NCBI GenBank assembly: GCA_002320815.1
Contig: DCLA01000024.1
Coordinates: forward strand, 1-64,000
Length of the DNA: 64,000 bases
Direction: 5' to 3'
Source of the DNA: Myxococcales bacterium UBA1660
GTDB lineage: Bacteria; Myxococcota_A; Polyangia; Polyangiales; Houyiibacteriaceae
The position numbers and the translations under genes were made by a program. A model generated the notes under the pieces. That model saw only the letters and a program-made list of their open reading frames with translations. It was not told the origin of the DNA and ran no database searches. How positions within the stretch are numbered: position 1 is the first letter of the stretch; each line of letters starts with the position of its first letter. Positions 1 to 9,876 of this stretch are shown here, in pieces.

Positions 1-1
1 C

Positions 2-2944
2 GAGTGCACCTCCGGTAACCCCTGTCTCGAGGACACCTACGGCGTCAACGGCTGCTCCAACTCCGCCGGTAGCTACGCCTGCACCTGCGGCAGCGGCTTC
101 ACCGGCACCGGCACCGGCTCCTGCTCCGACATCAACGAGTGCGCCACCGGCAACCCGTGCCAGGAGGACACCTACGGCGTCAACGGCTGCAGCAACTCCG
201 CCGGCGGCTACGCCTGCACCTGCGGCAGCGGCTTCACCGGCACCGGCACCGGCTCCTGCACCGACATCGACGAGTGCGCCGCGGGCAACCCCTGCCGCGA
301 GGACGACTTCGGTGGCGTGAACTCGTGCAGCAACACCGCGGGTTCCCACTCGTGCACCTGCGGCGAGGGCTTCACCGGGACCGGCACCGGGTCCTGCGTG
401 GACATCGCGGAGTGCGGCGACCCGACCACCTGCAACGAGAACCTCGGCTACGGCACCTGTGTCGAAGAGGTCGGCGGCTACGACTGCGCCTGCAACTCGG
501 GCTACGGCTTCGACGGGACCACCTGCGTCGTGGAGAACGAGTGCACCACCGGGCTGAACGACTGCGCGCCGGCGGCCATCTGCACCGACACGCCGAGTTC
601 CTACACCTGCGCGTGCCCCACCGGGTACACCGGCGACGGCTACACCACCGGCTCCGGCTGCACCGACGTGAACGAGTGCGCGGACGTCCGGCGCTGTGGC
701 CAGAACCTCTCCCGGTCCAACACCTGCGCCAACACGGCTGGCGGCTATAGCTGCGGCTGCGGCGCCGGCTTCGCGCCCCAGGGCTCCGGGCAGACCGCGA
801 CCTGCGTCGACGTGAACGAGTGCACCGCGACCCCGGGGCTCTGCGGCCCGGGCACCTGCTCCAACGGGGTCGGCAACTACACCTGCGCCTGCAACCCGGG
901 CTACACCTTCGACGGATCGACCTGCGTCAACGTCGACGAGTGCGCAGTGGCCAGCCAGTGCGGCCGGGACCTGAGCGCGTCGAACGCCTGTACCGACACC
1001 GCCGGCAGCTACGATTGCACCTGCGCCAGCGGCTACACGGAGGTGTCCCCGGGCGGCAGCGAGGACTGCGTGGACACCAACGAGTGTGTCGTCACGCCGG
1101 GGATCTGCGGCGTCGGCACCTGCGTGAACCAGAACGGGGGGTACACCTGCACCTGCCCGAGCGGCTACGAGCTCGCGGGCGGCACGTGCGTGGACATCGA
1201 CGAGTGCGCGGGCACCCCCTGCGGCGCGTCGGCCACGAGCTGCACCAACACCGCGGGCTCTTACGTCTGCGCCTGCAGCGCGGGCTACTCCGCGCCCGCC
1301 TCCGGAGGGAGCTGCGCCGACGTGAACGAATGCGCCAACGCCAGCACCTGCGGCGCCGAACGCGCGGGCTGCGCCAACACCGCCGGCTCCTACGTCTGCA
1401 CTTGCAACGGCGGCTACCGCGCGCCGGGCTCCGGCGGCACCTGCGCCGACGTCGACGAGTGCGACGAGAACCCGGGCACGTGCGGCGCGGGCACCTGCGC
1501 CAACACCGTGGGCAGCTACGCCTGCACCTGCGATCCCGGCTACGAGGCCCCGGCCCTCGGCGGGAGCTGCGACGACATCGACGAGTGCGCGACCGCGTCC
1601 ACCTGCGGCAGCGCCCGCGCCGGCTGCTCGAACCTGCCCGGCACCTACGAGTGCTCCTGCGACCCCGGCTACCGGGCCCCCGCCAGCGGCGGCAGCTGCG
1701 CGGACATCGACGAGTGCGCCGAGGGCGAGCCCTGCACCCCGGGCACCTGCGCCAACGGCGCCGGCACCTACACCTGCACCTGTCCGACCGGCTTCATGGA
1801 GAGCGACGGCGCCTGCGTGGACATCGACGAGTGTGCCGGAAACCCCTGCAACACCGGCACCTGCACCGAGGGCGACCCCGGCACCTACCTCTGCGACTGT
1901 GACCCCGGCTACCAGGCCACGGCGCCCATCGACGGCACCTGCGAGGACGTCGACGAGTGCGCCGACCCGGCGCTGAGCATGTGCGACACCAACGCCTCCT
2001 GCACCAACGCCATCGGGTCCTTCACCTGCACCTGCGACGAGGGCTGGGCCGGCGACGGTACGACCTGCGAGAACGTCGACGAGTGCGCCGACGCGAGCCT
2101 CAACGAGTGCAACCCCAACGCCCTCTGCACCGACCTCGACGGGACCTACGAGTGCACCTGCCGGGAGGGCTTCGAAGGCAGCGGGGTGGACTGCTTCGAC
2201 GTCGACGAGTGCGCGGTCGCCGATCCCTGCGGGGAGAACGAGCGCTGCGTGAACCTCATCGGCACCGCCCCCGAATGCGTCTGTGTCTCGGGCACGGTCC
2301 GCGACGAAGAGAGCGGGGTCTGCGTCTCCGGCTGCGGCAACGGGGTCCGGGCGCGCGGTGAGGAGTGCGACGACGGCAACGACGAGGACGGTGACGGCTG
2401 CGACGCCCGCTGCCAGGTGGAGCCCGGCTGGGCCTGCTTCGAGCCCGACGGCAGCGCCTCGGTCTGCGACGACACCTGCCCCGACGAGTTCGTCCAGCTC
2501 AACGAGGAGTGCGACAACGGCGAGGGCGGGAACTCGGACACCGAGCCCGACACCTGCCGGACCAACTGCAAGCTGCCCTGGTGCGGCGATGGCGTGGTCG
2601 ACACCGGCGAGACCTGTGACGAGGGCGACGCCAACTCCGACGGTTCGCCCGGCGCCTGCCGCACGACCTGCCAACCCGCCTACTGCGGCGACGGCGTCGT
2701 GGACAGCGGCGAGCGCTGCGACCCCGGTGGCGGCTCGGTGCTCGACGTCGCCGCCTGCAGCGAGACCGGCTGCGCGGCGGATGGCGGCGTCTTCGACGGC
2801 GGGGAGCCCGACGCCGGCACGGACGCGGACACCGACGACGGCTGCGGCTGCCGGGTCGCCAGCCCCCGGGACGTGGGCATGGGCCTCGTCTGGCTCCTCG
2901 GGCTCGGCCTGGCGCTCCGCCGCCGGCGGGGCGAGGGAGACTGA
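2..2944 (+). CDS. EGF-repeat surface protein with Myxococcus Cys-rich repeats and MYXO-CTERM tail (5' partial)
   Basis: The reading frame is open from base 2, so the N-terminus lies outside the window; about 980 residues are visible. It holds about 18 tandem calcium-binding EGF domains, each opening with D(I/V)(D/N)EC and carrying six-cysteine spacing (for example 'DIDECAGTPC'). After them come Cys-rich repeats of the 'CGNG/CGDGVVD.GE.CD' type found in Myxococcota surface proteins. The C-terminus is Gly-Cys, a hydrophobic segment (GMGLVWLLGLGLAL) and an RRRR cluster, which matches MYXO-CTERM sorting signals. Known from the families: EGF arrays bind calcium and act in extracellular contacts, and MYXO-CTERM proteins are processed and surface-exposed. 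Inferred role: adhesion or matrix protein. The first three EGF units are nearly identical at DNA level, indicating recent tandem duplication. Confidence 0.9.
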   Translation, partial: ECTSGNPCLEDTYGVNGCSNSAGSYACTCGSGFTGTGTGSCSDINECATGNPCQEDTYGVNGCSNSAGGYACTCGSGFTGTGTGSCTDIDECAAGNPCREDDFGGVNSCSNTAGSHSCTCGEGFTGTGTGSCVDIAECGDPTTCNENLGYGTCVEEVGGYDCACNSGYGFDGTTCVVENECTTGLNDCAPAAICTDTPSSYTCACPTGYTGDGYTTGSGCTDVNECADVRRCGQNLSRSNTCANTAGGYSCGCGAGFAPQGSGQTATCVDVNECTATPGLCGPGTCSNGVGNYTCACNPGYTFDGSTCVNVDECAVASQCGRDLSASNACTDTAGSYDCTCASGYTEVSPGGSEDCVDTNECVVTPGICGVGTCVNQNGGYTCTCPSGYELAGGTCVDIDECAGTPCGASATSCTNTAGSYVCACSAGYSAPASGGSCADVNECANASTCGAERAGCANTAGSYVCTCNGGYRAPGSGGTCADVDECDENPGTCGAGTCANTVGSYACTCDPGYEAPALGGSCDDIDECATASTCGSARAGCSNLPGTYECSCDPGYRAPASGGSCADIDECAEGEPCTPGTCANGAGTYTCTCPTGFMESDGACVDIDECAGNPCNTGTCTEGDPGTYLCDCDPGYQATAPIDGTCEDVDECADPALSMCDTNASCTNAIGSFTCTCDEGWAGDGTTCENVDECADASLNECNPNALCTDLDGTYECTCREGFEGSGVDCFDVDECAVADPCGENERCVNLIGTAPECVCVSGTVRDEESGVCVSGCGNGVRARGEECDDGNDEDGDGCDARCQVEPGWACFEPDGSASVCDDTCPDEFVQLNEECDNGEGGNSDTEPDTCRTNCKLPWCGDGVVDTGETCDEGDANSDGSPGACRTTCQPAYCGDGVVDSGERCDPGGGSVLDVAACSETGCAADGGVFDGGEPDAGTDADTDDGCGCRVASPRDVGMGLVWLLGLGLALRRRRGEGD

Positions 2945-3009
2945 TGAAACGCGGCCTTCGGCCGGTAGTTCATCGGTCTGCTGCGGCCGCTGCGTGGTAG
3001 CGTTCGCCC

Positions 3010-3378
3010 GTGACCGAGACCTACCGCGAAGACGGCTTCCGCCTGAACGACCTCGAAGAGAACGAGCAGCTCGCCCTGGGTGGGCTGGTCCGGATCCTCA
3101 TTCGGCTCGATGGCTCCTTCTCCGAAGCCGAAGAGGAACACCTGGACACCGTAGCCGACGAGGTCGGCGACCGGGAGACCCTCTGGCGTTTCATCAGCCG
3201 CTCCGCCCAGGAGCACGAGAACGACGGCGCCATCCGGGACGCGGCGATGGGCGTGAAGCGCACCGGCGCCCGGGAGCTGATCCGCTACGTCCTCGAGTCC
3301 ATCGCCCGCGCCGACACGATCACCGTGACCGAGCAGACCCTGCTCGACTGGCTCGACGACACCGCCTGGACGAGCTGA
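3010..3378 (+). CDS. Small TerB-like helical protein
   Basis: Encodes 122 residues from a GTG start; no earlier start gives a better N-terminus. The protein is acidic and predicted helical. The stretch LVRILIRLDGSFSEAEEEHLDTVA resembles TerB/tellurite-resistance-like or EF-hand-like helical modules ('ADG.is..E'), but I cannot confirm the family. There are no membrane segments and no signal peptide. A -10-like TAGCGT lies 6 bases before the start codon, which suggests a leaderless transcript. It converges on the CorC-type gene with an 18-base gap. The function is unknown. Confidence 0.75.
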   Translation: MTETYREDGFRLNDLEENEQLALGGLVRILIRLDGSFSEAEEEHLDTVADEVGDRETLWRFISRSAQEHENDGAIRDAAMGVKRTGARELIRYVLESIARADTITVTEQTLLDWLDDTAWTS

Positions 3379-3396
3379 GGCTCGGCGCCCCGGCGC

Positions 3397-4704
3397 TCAG
3401 CTCGCCTGAGCGGAGGGGACGTCGCCGGTGGGCTCTTCGGGCGTCGGGGTCCGGCGGATGACCTCGACCTGCTCCACGTGGCGGTCGTCGCCGGCGAGCA
3501 CGCGCAGGTCGTAGTCGCCGAGGCTGACCTCGGTGCCCACCTCGGGGACGCGCCCGGCGACCTGCACCAAGAGACCGCCGAGGGAGTCGAAGTCCCCCTC
3601 GGTGCCGCCGTTGATGTCTTCGCCGAGGTACTCCTCGAGGTCGTAGACGCTGATGGTCGCGTCGACCACGAAGTGGCCGGGCCCCTCCTGCCGGATGGGG
3701 GCCTCGTCGTCGTCGTGCTCGTCCTCGATCTCGCCGACGATCTCCTCGAGGATGTCCTCGAGGGTCACGATGCCCGCGGCGCCGCCGAACTCGTCGACGA
3801 CGACCGCCAGGTGGAAGCGGCGGGACTGCATCTCGTGGAGGAGCACGCTGAGCTTCTGGGTCTCGGGGGCGAAGAAGACGTTGGTGCGGATGAGATCCGG
3901 CAGGACCTCGTTGGCCAGCCCCCGCCGGAGCGCGCCGAAGACGTCCTTGGCGTAGAGGATGCCCTCCACCTGGTCCATCGAGCCCCGGTACACCGGGTAG
4001 CGGCTGTGCCCGTTCTCCTCGATGGCGCCGATCACGTCTTCGAGGGGCATGTCGATCTCGAAGGCCACCACCTGGGTGCGCGGGACCATGACCTCCCGGG
4101 CCACGGTCGCGCGGAACTCGAGGACGCTCCGCAGGAGCTTCGCTTGATCCGTGCCGAGCTCGCCCTTCTCCTCGCTCTTCTCGATCATCTTCTCGACGGC
4201 CCGGTGGCCGACCTCGCCGTCGAGCTGCGGCGCCGGCACCATGCGGGCCGCGACGCGGCCGAGCGCGGCGATGGGCACCGCGATGGGCGCGGCCAGCCAC
4301 TCCAGGGGTCGCAACGCGCGGAGCATCCGCAGACCGCCGCGGGACGCCCGGCGGCGCGCGATGGCGCTGGAGACCTCCGCCAGGACGGCGTAGCCGAGCC
4401 CGACGGCGACCGCCGAGCCGAGCGCGAGCCAGGGGTTCTGGCGGCCGCCCAGGAGCGCGGCGCAGCCGGCGGCGGCACCGACGCAGAACACCCGGCCCAC
4501 GAGGAGCCGGGTGCGGATGGTCCGCCCCAGCTCGACGCAGCGACGGGCCTCTTTGCCCAGGGCGCCGTTCTCGTCCTCGGCGATGGCGCGAATGCGCGCC
4601 TCACCGAGCGCAGCGAGGCCGGCGTTGGTGGCAGAGTAGAGCACCGCGAGGAAGAGGCCGAGGCCGACTCCCAAGCCGAGCTCGATACTACCTGGTTCGT
4701 CCAT
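3397..4704 (-). CDS. CorC/HlyC-type membrane protein (CNNM DUF21 - CBS pair - CorC_HlyC)
   Basis: Encodes 435 residues. The N-terminal ~150 residues hold several hydrophobic segments (LGLGVGLGLFLAVLYSA; VGAAAGCAALLGG; WLALGSAVAVGLGYAVLAEV), as in the CNNM/DUF21 domain. Next is the conserved 'EFRATVAREVMVPRTQVVAFE' lead-in to two CBS domains (~190-320, including HSRYPVYRG and HLAVVVDEFGG.AGIVTLEDILEEIVGEI). A CorC_HlyC domain (~340-420, 'DATISVYDLEEYLG') closes the protein. The family is implicated in magnesium or cobalt efflux and homeostasis at the inner membrane. The older name 'hemolysin' is misleading. The first transmembrane region is less conserved than usual, so transport activity is inferred only. 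Confidence 0.92.
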   Translation of the reverse strand: MDEPGSIELGLGVGLGLFLAVLYSATNAGLAALGEARIRAIAEDENGALGKEARRCVELGRTIRTRLLVGRVFCVGAAAGCAALLGGRQNPWLALGSAVAVGLGYAVLAEVSSAIARRRASRGGLRMLRALRPLEWLAAPIAVPIAALGRVAARMVPAPQLDGEVGHRAVEKMIEKSEEKGELGTDQAKLLRSVLEFRATVAREVMVPRTQVVAFEIDMPLEDVIGAIEENGHSRYPVYRGSMDQVEGILYAKDVFGALRRGLANEVLPDLIRTNVFFAPETQKLSVLLHEMQSRRFHLAVVVDEFGGAAGIVTLEDILEEIVGEIEDEHDDDEAPIRQEGPGHFVVDATISVYDLEEYLGEDINGGTEGDFDSLGGLLVQVAGRVPEVGTEVSLGDYDLRVLAGDDRHVEQVEVIRRTPTPEEPTGDVPSAQAS

Positions 4705-4911
4705 CGTTCATTTCACGCCCGCGGGCGGTTCCCCCCGATACCGAGATCGAGATTAGACGGGACGGAACCCCCCTGCAACACCCCGCAGACCGAGTTTCCC
4801 GGCGGGAGGGCCACGACGAGTTCTGGGGGGTGGGCGTCCACTCGGCCGGCAGCCTAGCTCGGCGGCGGGGCGGCGCCAGCCGCGAACGCGGGCTCGTTCG
4901 TTCGCCCTGGC

Positions 4912-5988
4912 TCAGGGCACGTAGCCGACGGCGAAGGCCCGGAAGCCCGTGGAGTAGTCCGTGGGCGCCAGGTCGTCGAGGTCCGCCCCCGCGAAGGTGG
5001 CGCCGTAGCGCTTGGCGACCCATCCGCCGTCGGGGCCGCCGTAGGCCGCCTGCAGCACGTTCGACGGCGCGCTTTTCCACGCGAGCCCATCGGCCGACCT
5101 CCAGCGGGTGCCGGCCGAGAACACGTGGAAGGCACCGTCGTGGACGCCCACCGAGCTCACGCTGCCGTAGTCGAAGGGACACGGCTCGAAGGTCACCGCG
5201 TCTTCCGATATGTAGCAGGTGTACTCGCTGTGGTCCCCGGCCCAGCCGCTTCCGGCGAGCAACCAGCGGCCGGCGTGGAAGGCCACCCCATTGAAGCCGG
5301 CCGCGTTGTCCGGGTCCACCGAGCGCTCCGTCCACGTGAGACCATCATCGTTGGAGACCGCGATGGTTCCGCCGTCGCCGCCCACCACCCAGGTCCCGTC
5401 GGGCCCCGCGCCCACGGCGCGCAACCCGCCGGGAAGTTCGCGCGCCGAGACCGTGGCCCAGGTGTAGCCCTCGTCGACCGATCGGACGATGCTCGTGCCG
5501 CCCGCGGCGACCCAGGTGTCGCCCTGGCCCGCGACGCCGCCGAGCCAAGGGCCCGGATCCGAGGAGCCGCTGTCGGTCCACGTCACACCATCGGTCGATC
5601 GCAGGATCAGGGAGTTCTGGTGGCCGCCCACCGCGAGGAACACGCCGTCGTTCCAGGCGACGCCGCGGAGGAGGTCCGGAGTGTGGGGATTGCCGCTGCC
5701 CGAAGGGCCCGTCTGCCACCAATCGACTCCGTCGCGGGTCGATCCCATCAGCCCGAAGGCGCCGACGCCGACCCACACCGGTTCGCCCGCGGGGGGCGCG
5801 CCGACGTCTGGAGCGCCCATGTCCGCGGGCGCGGCCTCGAGAGCCGCGTCCGCGCGGTCTCCCCCGTCGGAGGCCGGACTGGCGTCCTCGAGACGAGTCG
5901 CCGCGTCCAGGTCTGCCGCGTCGATGGGATCGGGCGACGAAGAGCAGGCCGCGGCGAGCAGCGCGAAGGCGACGAGCGGACGAACCAT
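4912..5988 (-). CDS. Secreted BNR/sialidase-like propeller lipoprotein
   Basis: I place the start at the ATG at 5988, giving ~358 residues and a short lipoprotein signal peptide (MVRPLVAFALLAAACSSSPDP). An in-frame ATG at 6024 would add 12 hydrophilic residues before the signal peptide. After a low-complexity Asp/Ala linker (residues ~15-60) come at least five repeats of the form 'RS.D.G.TW....', for example ILRSTDGVTWTDSG, SIVRSVDEGYTWATVS and VSNDDGLTWTERS. These are BNR/Asp-box motifs, as in sialidase-like and photosystem-assembly-like beta-propellers. It is probably an outer-membrane-anchored or secreted propeller. No catalytic residues are recognisable, so the substrate is unknown. Confidence 0.85.
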   Translation of the reverse strand: MVRPLVAFALLAAACSSSPDPIDAADLDAATRLEDASPASDGGDRADAALEAAPADMGAPDVGAPPAGEPVWVGVGAFGLMGSTRDGVDWWQTGPSGSGNPHTPDLLRGVAWNDGVFLAVGGHQNSLILRSTDGVTWTDSGSSDPGPWLGGVAGQGDTWVAAGGTSIVRSVDEGYTWATVSARELPGGLRAVGAGPDGTWVVGGDGGTIAVSNDDGLTWTERSVDPDNAAGFNGVAFHAGRWLLAGSGWAGDHSEYTCYISEDAVTFEPCPFDYGSVSSVGVHDGAFHVFSAGTRWRSADGLAWKSAPSNVLQAAYGGPDGGWVAKRYGATFAGADLDDLAPTDYSTGFRAFAVGYVP

Positions 5989-6048
5989 GGACCGATGGTC
6001 ACTGCGCTGGGGCGAGGGGACCATTACGGGGTCTTCGCGCTCGAGACG

Positions 6049-7275
<1,227 letters not shown>

Positions 7276-7283
7276 GGCGCGGG

Positions 7284-7312
7284 AGCGTGAAGCACCACGC
7301 CGATCGCGTCAA
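7284..7312 (-). promoter_or_regulatory. argG promoter, probably leaderless
   Basis: Read on the minus strand: TTGACG (7312-7307), 17-base spacer, CACGCT (7289-7284), then 8 bases to the ATG at 7275. Transcription would begin at or within 1-2 bases of the start codon. No Shine-Dalgarno sequence is visible. Confidence 0.5.
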
Positions 7313-7318
7313 CGCGGG

Positions 7319-7990
7319 TCAATCCAGACGGATGGCTTCCGCCAGGAGCAGGTCCACCAGGGTCTTGAGCGTCTCGAGGGCCGGCATGCCGGACACCGCG
7401 AGGAGCTCCTCCACCGTGTGGGTCCCGTCGATGCGGCTGAGCAGGAAGCCGGCCCGGTGGTCGAGCCCGAGCCAGCGGATCTCCGAGGGCTTCACCACCA
7501 CCTGCGCCCGGGCCTGAAGAGACCCGAGGCGGGCGATGTAGAGCTGCTGGAGACGCTCGCGACAGGTCTCCGAGACCCGATGGGCCTCCTCGTTCTCCGG
7601 GTCCCGACCGAGAAGGAGTTCCGCCGCGCGCAAGGCGCCGGTGAAGTCGTCCAGGTCGAAGCGCTCCCGCATCTCGGCCACGAAGTCGAGCCCCGAGGAG
7701 GTGATGCTCGAGCGCTCCACGAGGCCGAGGGCGCCACTCTGGGGCGGCGCGGGGGGAATGCTGGACACGTCGGCCGGGGGCTCCGAGACCCGCGAGGGCC
7801 GCCGGAGCGTGAGGTCTTCCGGGTCGGCCGGGACCTGGAAGCCGTCGTGGCTCTCGTCCGGGAGCCGGAGCATCGGGCCCACGAGTTCGGTCGTGATGCG
7901 ACCGGAGCTCGCCGGCAGGGGGATGCTGTCCGAGGACGACGCCCGGCGGCGGCGCGGAGGCTTGGAGTCGTCTCCGTCGCCCTCGGCCAT
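7319..7990 (-). CDS. Small partner protein of the Hsp70 cluster with C-terminal 'LSRIDG' domain
   Basis: Encodes 223 residues, starting one base after the dnaK stop, so it is almost certainly co-translated. Residues 1-90 are low-complexity, Ser/Pro/Arg-rich and probably disordered. Residues ~95-160 are helical and TPR-like (DFTGALRAAELLLGRDPENEEAHRV). Residues ~165-223 contain 'GFLLSRIDGTHTVEELLAVSG...LKTLVDLLLAEAIRL', which closely matches the N-terminus of the J-domain protein encoded two genes upstream (GFILSRIDGETTIRDIADSTG). The shared domain looks like a small winged-helix-like fold. I infer an adaptor or client-recognition protein for this chaperone pair. The family is not one I can name. 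Confidence 0.85.
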   Translation of the reverse strand: MAEGDGDDSKPPRRRRASSSDSIPLPASSGRITTELVGPMLRLPDESHDGFQVPADPEDLTLRRPSRVSEPPADVSSIPPAPPQSGALGLVERSSITSSGLDFVAEMRERFDLDDFTGALRAAELLLGRDPENEEAHRVSETCRERLQQLYIARLGSLQARAQVVVKPSEIRWLGLDHRAGFLLSRIDGTHTVEELLAVSGMPALETLKTLVDLLLAEAIRLD

Positions 7991-7991
7991 C

Positions 7992-9824
7992 TCAGGCGGA
8001 CTTCCCGACCACGCCCTTGAACATGCGCTGGGTCCGGGTGAGCGCGTCGATCTGTTCCTTGAGTCCGGCGCTGTCGTTCCGGTCCATGAGCATGCGCGCT
8101 CGGTCGACGACCGCGCGCGCCTTCTCGATGGCGTCGCGGCCGAAGTCGCTCCCCGCCACGACCGCCTCGACCTCCGGGAAGAGCTTCTGGATCTCGGCGA
8201 TGAGGGTCTCGGCCTGCTGCTTCACGCCCTCGGACTCCTCGTCGCCGCGGCGGGCCACCGCGTACTCGGAGGCCTCCTGCATCATCAGGTCGATCTCGTC
8301 CTGGGTCAGACCGCTGGTGGCGGTGACCGTGATGGACTGCTCCTTGCCGGTCTCGGTGTCCTTGGCGTGGACCGAGACGATGCCGTCGGCGTTGATCTCG
8401 AAGGTCACGTCGACCTCGATCTGCCCGGCCGGAGCGCGCCGGAGCCCGGTGAGGATGAACTCCCCGAGCAGCTCGTTCTCGTCGGCCTTCTTGGACTCGC
8501 CCTGGAGCACCAGGATCTTCACCGCGGTCTGGTTGTCCCGGACGGTGGTGAAGGGCTTGGAGTCCGAGGTGGGCACCGTCGAGTTCTGCTGGATCAGCTC
8601 CTCGAAGAAGCCTCCGGCGACCATGATGCCCAGGGTGTGCGGGGTGACGTCGAGCAGGACCATGTCCAGCTCCTTGGAATCGTCGACCAACGCGGCGCCC
8701 TGGATGGAGGCTCCGAGCCCGACGACCTCGTCGGGGTGCACGCCCTTGCAGGGCTCGCGCTCGAAGAACTCGCTGACCGCCTGCTGGACCCGCGGCATGC
8801 GGGTCATGCCGCCCACCAGGACCACGTCCTCGATCTCGTCCTTCTCGAGGCCCGCCTCGTCGAGGGTCATCTCGCAGATCTGGACCGTGCGCTCGACCAG
8901 GTCCTGGGTGAGCTCCTCGAGCTGCGCACGGGTCAGGAGCTGCTGGAGGTGCAGGGCCTCGTTGCGCGGGCTGGATATGATGAACGGCAGGTTCACCTCG
9001 GTCTCCATCACCGCCGAGAGCTCGCACTTGGCCTTCTCGGCCGCGTCCTTCAGCCGCTGCAGGGCCATGCGGTCCTGCCGGAGGTCGATGTCGTGCTCCT
9101 CACGGAACCCTTGGACGAGCCAGTCGATGATGCGCTGGTCGAAGTCCTCGCCGCCCAGGAACGTGTCGCCGGCGGTGCTGACGACCTTGAAGACGCCCGC
9201 GCTGGAGATCTCGAGGATCGAGATGTCGAAGGTGCCGCCGCCCAGGTCGTAGACCGCGACCGTGCGGTCGATGTTCTTGCCGAAGCCGTAGGCGAGCGCG
9301 CCAGCGGTGGGCTCGTTGATGATCCGGATGACGTCGAGGCCGGCGATCTGGCCGGCGTCCTTGGTCGCCTGACGCTGCCCGTCGTTGAAGTACGCGGGGA
9401 CCGTGACCACGGCCTTGGTCACCTCGTGGCCGAGGTAGTCCTCGGCGATCATCTTCATCTCCTGCAGCACCATCGCGCTGATCTCGGGGATGGAATAGAC
9501 CTTGTCGCGGAGCTGGATCCGGCAGTCGCCGTGGGGCCCCTCGACGATGCGATAGGGGCACGTGGCGATGGCGTTCTTCACCTGCGGGGTGTCGAACTTC
9601 CGGCCGATCAGGCGCTTGGCCGCGTAGACGGTGTTCTCGGCGTTCGTGACCGCCTGGCGCTTCGCGATGTGCCCCACGAGCCGCTTCCCGGCCTCGGTGA
9701 CCGCCACCATCGAAGGGGTGACCTTGTATCCACCGCGGTTGGCGATGACGACCGGAGTGCCGCCCTCCACCACGGAAACGCACGAGTTGAACGTGCCGAG
9801 ATCGATGCCAATGACCTTGTCCAT
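7992..9824 (-). CDS. Hsp70/DnaK-family chaperone
   Basis: Encodes 610 residues. The ATPase domain (~1-370) has 'IGIDLGTFNSCVSV', 'VVTVPAYFNDGQRQATKDAGQIAGLDVIRIINEPTAGALAYG' and 'VYDLGGGTFDISILE', the phosphate-1, connect and phosphate-2 motifs. The substrate-binding domain ('DVTPHTLGI', then beta-sandwich and helical lid) follows. The tail ends FKGVVGKSA and lacks the acidic Gly-rich end of housekeeping DnaK, so this is probably a specialised paralogue. Myxobacteria use extra DnaK proteins in motility and development (for example SglK, StkA), but equivalence is not shown. It lies between a J-domain gene and the small 'LSRIDG' gene. A GGGAG ribosome-binding site precedes the ATG. Confidence 0.95.
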   Translation of the reverse strand: MDKVIGIDLGTFNSCVSVVEGGTPVVIANRGGYKVTPSMVAVTEAGKRLVGHIAKRQAVTNAENTVYAAKRLIGRKFDTPQVKNAIATCPYRIVEGPHGDCRIQLRDKVYSIPEISAMVLQEMKMIAEDYLGHEVTKAVVTVPAYFNDGQRQATKDAGQIAGLDVIRIINEPTAGALAYGFGKNIDRTVAVYDLGGGTFDISILEISSAGVFKVVSTAGDTFLGGEDFDQRIIDWLVQGFREEHDIDLRQDRMALQRLKDAAEKAKCELSAVMETEVNLPFIISSPRNEALHLQQLLTRAQLEELTQDLVERTVQICEMTLDEAGLEKDEIEDVVLVGGMTRMPRVQQAVSEFFEREPCKGVHPDEVVGLGASIQGAALVDDSKELDMVLLDVTPHTLGIMVAGGFFEELIQQNSTVPTSDSKPFTTVRDNQTAVKILVLQGESKKADENELLGEFILTGLRRAPAGQIEVDVTFEINADGIVSVHAKDTETGKEQSITVTATSGLTQDEIDLMMQEASEYAVARRGDEESEGVKQQAETLIAEIQKLFPEVEAVVAGSDFGRDAIEKARAVVDRARMLMDRNDSAGLKEQIDALTRTQRMFKGVVGKSA

Positions 9825-9876
9825 TCAGGCTCCCAGGCCCCACACCCGAGCGGACGCCCGGGCCCAACAGGGGGTC

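Noticed and set aside
1..330. CRISPR-like repetition near the left edge
   Set aside because: The repeats are in-frame EGF codons about 120 bases long with conserved cysteines and no spacers.
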